NCBI GenBank assembly: GCA_001797335.1
Contig: MGPE01000002.1
Coordinates: 174,938-238,937 of the forward strand
DNA: 64,000 bases
From: Deltaproteobacteria bacterium GWA2_38_16
GTDB lineage: Bacteria; Bdellovibrionota; JACOXK01; 2-02-FULL-40-11
Direction of reading: 5' to 3'
Position numbers and translations under genes: made by a program. Shown here piece after piece: positions 58,226 through 64,000 of the stretch (positions within the stretch are counted from its first letter, which is position 1; each line of letters begins with the position of its first letter). Under the pieces are notes generated by a model, which was given only the letters and a program-made list of their open reading frames with translations, did no database searches and was not told the DNA's origin.

Positions 58226-58256
58226 ATAAACGAAGTTAATAACCATTGGATTTAGA

Positions 58257-58295
58257 TTCGATCACATCAAATATTTAATCAAAAGAGTCGATAAT
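58257..58295. repeat. 39-bp core repeat, copy C (mgtE 3' end)
   Basis: Identical to copies A and B. On the minus strand it encodes the MgtE C-terminus STLLIKYLM and stop (TGA at 58262-58264). Confidence 0.97.
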
Positions 58296-59608
58296 CCTAA
58301 AAAGAAAAAGAATCCAAAGCAGTCTGTAAAAGTTGTTACAATAACCGTAGATGCAATAGCAGGATCAATTTTTAATGCTTTCATCCCCAGAGGCACTAAA
58401 ACTCCAGCCGCTCCAGCCACAAATAAGTTACCAATCATAGCCAGCATCAACACAAATCCAAGCATGGGCATCCCTTTCCAATAATACGCAATCACAGCCA
58501 CAATGATGCCATTAATCACCCCATTGGCAACGCCCACCCAGATTTCTTTTATTAAGGCTTTCTTCATTTCTTTAAACGTCAATTCTCCCAACGCAATTCC
58601 TCGGATAATGATGGTTAAGGTTTGGGTCGCCGCATTGCCACCCATGCCTGCAACAACGGGTAAAAACGCAGCCAGCATGACCACCTTTTGAATGGTCCCT
58701 TCAAAAAAACCAACTACTTGAGCTGCCAAAACAGCCGTGGCTAGATTAATAATAAGCCAGGGAGCTCTGTTCTTAATAGAACTTCTAATAGGCGTAAATA
58801 CCCGCTCATCTTTTTCAACCCCAGACATTCGGTATAAATCCTGAGTCGCTTCTTCTTGAATAACATTAATCACATCATCAATGGTTACCACTCCCAACAA
58901 TTTTTTATTCTCATCCACTACAGGAATAGCCAAAAAATTAAACCGTTTAATAAGCTGTGCCACTTCTGTTTGCGGTTGATTGACCGTTATAGAAATCACA
59001 TTGCTATCCATAATGTCTTTAAGAAGAACTGTCCCTTGAGACATCAAAAGCTGTCTTAAAGAAACAATGCCCATCAAGTGACGCCCCTCGTCTACCACAT
59101 ACAAATAAAATACCATTTCTAGCTGTGTTTTGGTTCGAAGCAGCTCAATCGCTTTATTAATGGTAGAATCCTGAGAGAGCGTAAAAAAATTGGGATTCAT
59201 AATCCCACCGGCCGTATTTTTCCCATAGGTAAGCAATTTTAAAATCTGTGTTTTTTTGACAGGATCCAGCTTATCCAAAAACCATTGAGATTGTTCTTGA
59301 GGAAGCTTTCCCATTAAATCAGCCGCATCATCTGGCTGAAGCTTTTGAATCAAATCCAAAGCGACCTCTAAAGAAATATTATGAAAAATTTCTTCTAAAA
59401 CCTCTTGAGATAAATCTCGAATGGTTTGAGAAACAACTTTTTGATGAAATAAAAGATTAAAAAAAGCACTCTTTTGAGAGGCATCTAATTTCGAAAAAAT
59501 AAGCTGAATTTCCGATGGAGAAGATGTTCTTAAAATTTTCTCAAGTTTTTCAGAAGCTCCCACTCGAAGAAGCTTAGAAATAATTTTTACGAGGACTCCG
59601 TTTTCCAT
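58262..59608 (-). CDS. mgtE: Magnesium transporter MgtE
   Basis: The 448-residue protein has the MgtE layout: an N-terminal helical domain (LDASQKSAFFNLLF; LQPDDAADLMGKLPQEQ), paired CBS domains (DSNVISITVNQPQTEVAQLIKRF; VVTIDDVINVIQEEATQDL) and five C-terminal helices with the PVVAGMGGNAATQTLTIIIRG pore motif. It is a Mg2+ channel gated by intracellular Mg2+. Its ATG overlaps the response regulator stop by 22 bp, linking it to a two-component system. Its last codons lie in core C. Confidence 0.95.
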   Translation of the reverse strand: MENGVLVKIISKLLRVGASEKLEKILRTSSPSEIQLIFSKLDASQKSAFFNLLFHQKVVSQTIRDLSQEVLEEIFHNISLEVALDLIQKLQPDDAADLMGKLPQEQSQWFLDKLDPVKKTQILKLLTYGKNTAGGIMNPNFFTLSQDSTINKAIELLRTKTQLEMVFYLYVVDEGRHLMGIVSLRQLLMSQGTVLLKDIMDSNVISITVNQPQTEVAQLIKRFNFLAIPVVDENKKLLGVVTIDDVINVIQEEATQDLYRMSGVEKDERVFTPIRSSIKNRAPWLIINLATAVLAAQVVGFFEGTIQKVVMLAAFLPVVAGMGGNAATQTLTIIIRGIALGELTFKEMKKALIKEIWVGVANGVINGIIVAVIAYYWKGMPMLGFVLMLAMIGNLFVAGAAGVLVPLGMKALKIDPAIASTVIVTTFTDCFGFFFFLGLSTLLIKYLM

Positions 59609-59976
59609 ATTTTCTCTAGCGTCTCCAATAAACGGGCCGCTTCAAAGGGTTTGGTCAAATAATCATCCGCACCAGATTCAACCCCCCAAAAACGGTCACT
59701 TTCCTGAGCTTTGGCGGTAAGCATCACAATGGGAATGGTTTTATATTTAGGATCTTTTTTAAGTTCTCGACACACTTGGTATCCATTAAGTCCTGGCATC
59801 ATGACATCCAATAAAATTAAATCCGGCTTTTCTTTTTTGGCCTTTTCAAGACCATCAATACCATTATAGGCTTCACTCACCTGATATCCCTTGGATTCTA
59901 ACAAAACTCGGATGACATCGACTAAATCCTTCTCATCATCTACCAAAAGAATTCTTTTTGGTTTTTCTTTATTCAT
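59587..59976 (-). CDS. Single-domain response regulator
   Basis: The 129-residue receiver has the acidic pair in ILLVDDEKDL, phospho-acceptor Asp57 in LILLDVMMPGLNG, Thr in MLTAKAQ and Lys in YLTKPFEAARL. No output domain follows. It overlaps the hybrid kinase gene by 8 bp upstream and mgtE by 22 bp downstream, so it is the likely phosphorylation partner of that kinase. Confidence 0.93.
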   Translation of the reverse strand: MNKEKPKRILLVDDEKDLVDVIRVLLESKGYQVSEAYNGIDGLEKAKKEKPDLILLDVMMPGLNGYQVCRELKKDPKYKTIPIVMLTAKAQESDRFWGVESGADDYLTKPFEAARLLETLEKIWKTESS

Positions 59977-61411
59977 GGTCGCTCACCTCTCTAACTTGTC
60001 GTTGAACGAGTGTTTGAACTTGTTTTTTTAAGATAGATAATAATTCTTTTTCCCAATTTTTTTTGTAAACAACAGGCATTTCTTTTAATTTTTCTCGTTT
60101 CCCTTGATCTATTTTTTCAATTTTTTGATCACTTAAAAAGATAAAGGGCAAATCTTTTAAAACAGGTACTTCTTTTAACCGATTCATGCATTCTATTCCA
60201 CTTAAATCTGACAATTCCATATTTAAAATAACCAAATTTGGTTTTGCTTCCTGACATTCTTCAATCCCTCGGAAAGCCGAGTGACACTGCTTCATCTTAT
60301 ATCCTTCCTCTTCTAAATAATGAGATAATTTTTCACTAAATTCCATATCTTCATCCACCAAAACCACAATGGGAATTGCCGTTGCCGGCAATGTAAATTG
60401 AAAGGTAGCACCTTTTCCCAATTCACTGGTTGCCAAAATCTTTCCTCCTTGTGCTTCCACTAAACTTTTAGCAATGCTCAATCCCAGCCCGGTTCCTTTC
60501 ATATGATGCTGGGCATCCGTAATGCGCACAAATCGCTTAAAAAGAAGGTCCATTTTTTCAGCTGCAATCCCACATCCGGTATCGCTCACCGAAATTTCTA
60601 AAAAACCATCCACTAATTTCGACGACAATGTAATCTTTCCGCCTTTAGGAGTGGCCTTAAACGCATTATTAATTAAATTTGCCATCACCTGTTCTGTCTT
60701 TAATTCATCCGCATAGATGCAATGACTACGATCGCACTGAAAAGAAATCTCGACTCCTGATTCTTTTGAAAGATGATCAAAATGATGAAGCATCGTTCTA
60801 AAAAGTCTATACACAGATATTTTTTCAAGATGATAATGCATAATACCCGCTTCAATTTTAGAAATATCCAAAAGGTCATTGGCAATAGCAATCATCTGGT
60901 CAATATGCCGAGACATGATGTGAAGGATTTCAGAACGTTTTTTAACACTGAGTTTTGTATTCTCTAATACCCCCAACGTACTTTTAAGTACGCTCAAAGG
61001 ATTTCTAATTTCATGAGACACCATCGAAACAAAATCACTTTTTAACTGATTACTTTTATGAAGCGTTTCAATGGCTAATTTTAAGTCAGCCGTTTTTTCT
61101 GAAACCGTTTTTTGAATTATCGTTACATCTTTAATAACCATAAAAAGATGCTGATGGTGTTCTAGCTCAATTAACTCTAGATGAAGCACCAAGGATCTTT
61201 TTTCCTGGTCATTTATTTCAATAACCTGTTGTTTTCTTTCTTGAATGGCCTTTTGCAATGCTTTTTTCACTTCTTCTTGAAGAAGAAGTGCTTTGGGCTC
61301 TTTTAAAAGTTCCAGGGCTTGCTTATTCACTTCTTCAATAGAAAGATCCGATGGATTTAAAATCATCATCGCATCTAAAGAATTTTGAAAAATGACACGA
61401 TACTTTTCCAT
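59969..61411 (-). CDS. Cytoplasmic hybrid histidine kinase with pseudo-receiver
   Basis: The 480-residue protein has a PAS-like N-terminus (residues 1-100), HisKA with VSMVSHEIRNPLS (His133), HATPase with NLINNAFKAT, DTGCGIA and GTGLGLSIAKSLVEAQGG, and a C-terminal receiver-like domain. In the latter the phospho-acceptor position is Asn397 (LVILNMELSDLSG), so it cannot be phosphorylated in the usual way, although the acidic pocket (VLVDEDME) and a Lys are kept. No membrane helix is seen. It lies 36 bp after the ABC permease and overlaps the receiver gene. Confidence 0.92.
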   Translation of the reverse strand: MEKYRVIFQNSLDAMMILNPSDLSIEEVNKQALELLKEPKALLLQEEVKKALQKAIQERKQQVIEINDQEKRSLVLHLELIELEHHQHLFMVIKDVTIIQKTVSEKTADLKLAIETLHKSNQLKSDFVSMVSHEIRNPLSVLKSTLGVLENTKLSVKKRSEILHIMSRHIDQMIAIANDLLDISKIEAGIMHYHLEKISVYRLFRTMLHHFDHLSKESGVEISFQCDRSHCIYADELKTEQVMANLINNAFKATPKGGKITLSSKLVDGFLEISVSDTGCGIAAEKMDLLFKRFVRITDAQHHMKGTGLGLSIAKSLVEAQGGKILATSELGKGATFQFTLPATAIPIVVLVDEDMEFSEKLSHYLEEEGYKMKQCHSAFRGIEECQEAKPNLVILNMELSDLSGIECMNRLKEVPVLKDLPFIFLSDQKIEKIDQGKREKLKEMPVVYKKNWEKELLSILKKQVQTLVQRQVREVSDHE

Positions 61412-61447
61412 GTCTAACTTATCGGAATCTTTAAGAAAAAAGTTTAA

Positions 61448-62206
61448 TTAGTGTTTCTTTACAACTACTAAGCTTACCCCTGTGGCAATAGCCCCCCACA
61501 ACACAATGACGATCAGAGATAGGCCCAAAGAAGGCATATCGGATACTCCGGGATTCCCCAAATAAAGTAAATGCCTCACGGCTGCCAAACCATAGGTTAA
61601 AGGATTTATGGCCATCACCCCTTTTAAGATCCAGGGAAGCCCTGAAGAAGGGAAAAAAGCACCTGATAAAAACCACAATGGTAAAAGCACAAGCATCATC
61701 ATGGCATGAAACCCTTGAATGGAATCCATTCTCCAGGCCAAGCAAAATCCAAATGCTGTAAGACTTAAAGCAATTAAAAATAAACACTTTAAAGACCACA
61801 CAAATGTCCAAAACGTTAAAGGGATGTGAAGTAAAGGAGCCAAAAGCAAAAAAAGAAGAGCCTGAAGAGTTGCAATCGTAGCTCCCCCTAAAATCTTGCC
61901 TAATACTAAACTCAATCTAGGCGTAGGAGAAACCAAAACGGCTTGTAAAAACCCTTCCTTTCGATCTTCAATAATTGAAAAAGAAGAAAAAATAGCCGTA
62001 AATAAAACAATCATGGTTAAAACACCGGGGAAAAAATATTCTAAATACCCCATATTTCCCATCTTAAAAGAAGCGCTGAAACTCGTTCCAAAGAGAAGCC
62101 AAAAAATAAGGGGTTGCCCTAACGCTCCAAAAACGCGGTTTTTTTGCCTTATAAATCGAACGATTTCTCTTAACCAAAGCGTGTAGAGAGGAAGTAAAAA
62201 TGTCAT
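61448..62206 (-). CDS. ABC-2 type transporter permease
   Basis: The 252-residue protein has six helices and the ABC-2 pattern: QPLIFWLLFGTSFSASF, YFFPGVLTMIVLFTAIFSSFSIIEDRKEGFLQAVLVSPTPR (the conserved cytoplasmic EDR-EG loop) and LPLWFLSGAFFP. It pairs with the ATPase at 62203 (4-bp overlap, ATGA). The substrate is unknown. It may be co-transcribed with the two-component genes and mgtE. Confidence 0.92.
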   Translation of the reverse strand: MTFLLPLYTLWLREIVRFIRQKNRVFGALGQPLIFWLLFGTSFSASFKMGNMGYLEYFFPGVLTMIVLFTAIFSSFSIIEDRKEGFLQAVLVSPTPRLSLVLGKILGGATIATLQALLFLLLAPLLHIPLTFWTFVWSLKCLFLIALSLTAFGFCLAWRMDSIQGFHAMMMLVLLPLWFLSGAFFPSSGLPWILKGVMAINPLTYGLAAVRHLLYLGNPGVSDMPSLGLSLIVIVLWGAIATGVSLVVVKKH

Positions 62207-63135
62207 CGATTCTCCTCTAAAAAAGTGTGGCCTGTTTTATGCACAAACACATTTTCTAAGCTGGGCTTTGAAAGCGTTGCAGCATCAATGAGCTCTGGAA
62301 AGCTTTTCATCACCTTCATTAAAAACTCTGATGCATTTTCTTTTTCAATCCTTAATTCTTGATCCATTCTTAAAACAGTCACCTGAAATTCTTTTTCTAA
62401 AGAAGCTTTTAAAATATCACATTGAGTACTTTTTAAAATGATCACCTCTCCCCCAATTTCTTTTTTAAGGTGATTTGGCGTATCAAAAGCAATGAGTTTT
62501 CCTTGATCTAAAATTCCAACCACATCACACCGCTCGGCTTCTTCAATAAGATGTGTGGTCACTAAACAAGTTACCCCTTTTTCTTCCTTTAATTGTTTTA
62601 AATAAGCCCAAATATCAATACGAGCGGCAGGGTCTAGACCTGTCGTTGGTTCATCTAACAGTAAAATTTGGGGATGATGCAAGAGCCCCTTGGCAATTTC
62701 TACTCTACGCTGAAGCCCACCCGATAATTTTTCAACGAGCTCATGCTCTCGATCTTTTAGTTTCACGGCTCCTAAGACTTCTTCTATTCTTTGGGTGAGA
62801 TTTTCTCCCCACAAACCATAGAGATGTCCTTGGTGAATCAAATTTTCTTTAACGGTTAATTTTTTATCAAGACTGGGGTGTTGAAACACAACCCCCAGAA
62901 GTTTTCTAACCTCATTACTCTCTTTTAAACAATCCCATCCGCCCACCGTAATCTCTCCTCCCCCATTGGGAGTAAGAAAGGTAGATAAAATCCGAAAAAG
63001 GGTTGTTTTCCCTCCCCCATTGGGTCCCAAAAAACCCACCATTTTAGCTTCTTCTACCTGGAAAGAGACATTCGATAAGGCTTTTCGTTCACCATAAACA
63101 TGACTTAAATTTTGAACTTTCAAAAGAGCTGACAT
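62203..63135 (-). CDS. ABC transporter ATP-binding protein (DrrA-like)
   Basis: The 310-residue protein has Walker A GPNGGGKTT, Q-loop VFQHPSLD, signature LSGGLQRR, Walker B ILLLDEPTTGLD and switch LVTTHLIEEA, plus a ~90-residue C-terminal extension typical of DrrA/NatA exporters. It is the first gene of the ABC-kinase-regulator-mgtE run and is divergent from the flavin reductase gene. Confidence 0.94.
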   Translation of the reverse strand: MSALLKVQNLSHVYGERKALSNVSFQVEEAKMVGFLGPNGGGKTTLFRILSTFLTPNGGGEITVGGWDCLKESNEVRKLLGVVFQHPSLDKKLTVKENLIHQGHLYGLWGENLTQRIEEVLGAVKLKDREHELVEKLSGGLQRRVEIAKGLLHHPQILLLDEPTTGLDPAARIDIWAYLKQLKEEKGVTCLVTTHLIEEAERCDVVGILDQGKLIAFDTPNHLKKEIGGEVIILKSTQCDILKASLEKEFQVTVLRMDQELRIEKENASEFLMKVMKSFPELIDAATLSKPSLENVFVHKTGHTFLEENR

Positions 63136-63167
63136 TGTTTTCTTTCTTTGGTAAAGTCAGTTATTCT

Positions 63168-63890
63168 ATGCCCCAAGCTCTAATTGTAAAGAAAAAAATT
63201 ATAACTAATACCTTAGTCATCATGTGGCTAAAACCCGATGAACCTTTTACATTTAAACCCGGCCAATATTGTACCGTAGGTATTCAAGGCCTTGAACGCC
63301 CTTATTCCATTGCCTCAGCTCCCCCTCCCTATGAAGAGCTAATTGAATTTTTTTTAGAAGTCGTCCCTCAAGAACAACGAACCGAAAAATCTCTTTCACC
63401 GAAACTCTATGATCTACCCCAAGGAGAAACCGTCACCCTTCGCCCCACAGCTAAAGGCCATTTTTTACTCGAAGAAAATTATCCCACTCAGGTTATGGTT
63501 TCTACGACAACCTGCATTACTCCCTATGTCAGTATGCTTCGCGCTTATCTTCATGGATATTATAAAACCACTTTTTCAAAACCTATTTATGTTTTTCATG
63601 GGGCAAGCTACCAAACCGAATTTGGGTATTTTGAAGAATTAAAAACCATGGAAAAAACAGGGAAAGTCATCTATATCCCCACGATTAGTCGCCCTACAGA
63701 AACGCCGAATCAGTCATGGAAAGGGCAAACAGGTCGGGTGAATAATATTCTCTTAGAATCTTTCAAAAAATTTAATATCTCTCCTTCAGAAAGCCTCGTG
63801 TATTTATGCGGAAATAAAAAAATGATTGAAGCTGCCAAAGCCACCCTCACCCAAGCAGGCTACAAGACTAAGCAGGAAGTTTTTTTCTAA
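63168..63890 (+). CDS. Ferredoxin/flavodoxin-NADP reductase-like oxidoreductase
   Basis: The ~240-residue protein from the ATG at 63168 has an FAD-binding barrel with GLERPYSIASAP (RxYS motif, Arg44) and a C-terminal NAD(P)-binding half (VSTTTCITPYVSMLRAYL; LVYLCGNKKMIEAAKATL) ending EVFF. This fits the ferredoxin-NADP reductase (Fpr) family that links NADPH to ferredoxin or flavodoxin. The open frame starts at 63135, but the first eleven codons lie in the promoter gap. The 3' end overlaps the convergent TerC gene by 23 bp. Confidence 0.85.
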   Translation: MPQALIVKKKIITNTLVIMWLKPDEPFTFKPGQYCTVGIQGLERPYSIASAPPPYEELIEFFLEVVPQEQRTEKSLSPKLYDLPQGETVTLRPTAKGHFLLEENYPTQVMVSTTTCITPYVSMLRAYLHGYYKTTFSKPIYVFHGASYQTEFGYFEELKTMEKTGKVIYIPTISRPTETPNQSWKGQTGRVNNILLESFKKFNISPSESLVYLCGNKKMIEAAKATLTQAGYKTKQEVFF

Positions 63891-64000
63891 AAATAGATGC
63901 TAAAATAGATACCCCCAGCACGGCCACAATGATACCCAACGAAATACTAATGGGGATAGGCACCAAAGATTCAATAAGCATTTTGATTCCGATAAAAATT
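63868..64000 (-). CDS. TerC-family membrane protein, C-terminal fragment
   Basis: Reading the minus strand from the window edge gives IGIKMLIESLVPIPISISLG, then IIVAVLGVSILASIFRKKLPA and a TAG at 63868. This matches the C-terminal helix pair of TerC/YkoY integral membrane proteins (FIGIKML...IPI.ISL). The 5' part lies outside the window. TerC proteins are linked to metal homeostasis. Confidence 0.7.
   Translation of the reverse strand, partial: IFIGIKMLIESLVPIPISISLGIIVAVLGVSILASIFRKKLPA

Noticed and set aside
55048-58295. Insertion sequence or integron array
   Set aside because: No transposase, integrase or terminal inverted repeats were found; the cores are direct repeats and carry gene ends.

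Overview
The window is a gene-dense (about 95% coding), low-GC stretch of a Gram-negative chromosome. An outer membrane is implied by LpxH, several signal-peptide beta-barrel proteins, a lipoprotein and a Pel exopolysaccharide operon that includes the outer-membrane exporter. The mix of PrkA/YhbH, a split transketolase, a Thermus/Bacillus-type 7Fe ferredoxin, a sigma-54-like promoter and many secreted proteins of unknown family points to a deltaproteobacterial, Bdellovibrionota-like or related uncultivated lineage. That placement is an inference from gene content, not a phylogeny.

Layout. 1-4.3 kb: stress kinase pair YhbH (cut by the window edge) and PrkA, then LpxH and a short RadC-like JAB protein, all on the minus strand. 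4.3-8.6 kb (plus): a secreted protein, a membrane histidine kinase, a small secreted helical protein and PlsC. 8.6-15.5 kb (minus): a four-gene envelope operon of unknown function with two predicted outer-membrane barrels, a large secreted HEAT-like protein and an EF-hand lipoprotein. 15.6-19.3 kb: two secreted phospholipase D-fold proteins. 19.3-22.7 kb: rhodanese, two secreted unknowns, and an HTH-HATPase-DUF4325 regulator under a consensus promoter flanked by repeats. 22.8-26.5 kb: ferredoxin-gapA-pgk-tpiA-secG-tRNA-Leu. 26.6-34.9 kb: radical SAM protein, secreted kinase-like protein, aspartase, split transketolase followed by an ABC exporter, and a DUF4143 ATPase. 35.0-38.0 kb: a toxin-antitoxin module between two 30-bp repeats, then ThiI and its cysteine desulfurase. 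38.1-39.3 kb: a third secreted PLD protein. 39.3-51.2 kb: an eight-gene Pel operon (A, B, receiver, D, E, HEAT protein, F, G). 51.2-55.1 kb: a secreted barrel, a DEDDh exonuclease and a P-type ATPase. 55.0-58.3 kb: two accessory cassettes (a subtilase and a toxin-antitoxin pair) separated by three copies of one ~40-bp core. 58.3-63.1 kb: ABC exporter, hybrid kinase, response regulator and MgtE in one operon. The window ends with a flavin reductase and the 3' end of a TerC-family gene.

The most unusual signals are these. (i) The 39-bp core at 55/57.5/58.3 kb holds the 3' end of the P-type ATPase on one strand and of mgtE on the other. This suggests the two genes once overlapped tail to tail and that accessory cassettes entered that overlap with duplication of the core. 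(ii) Two other accessory genes, at 21-22 kb and 35-35.7 kb, are likewise bracketed by direct repeats of a resident 3' end or terminator. (iii) Palindromic elements lie in frame inside pelD and thiI. (iv) The Pel operon has an inserted HEAT-repeat gene and a lone receiver gene, its PelA lacks the N-terminal hydrolase region, and no pelC is visible. (v) Several genes have a near-consensus sigma-70 promoter whose -10 box ends only 8-9 bp before the start codon and lack a Shine-Dalgarno sequence, implying leaderless mRNAs.
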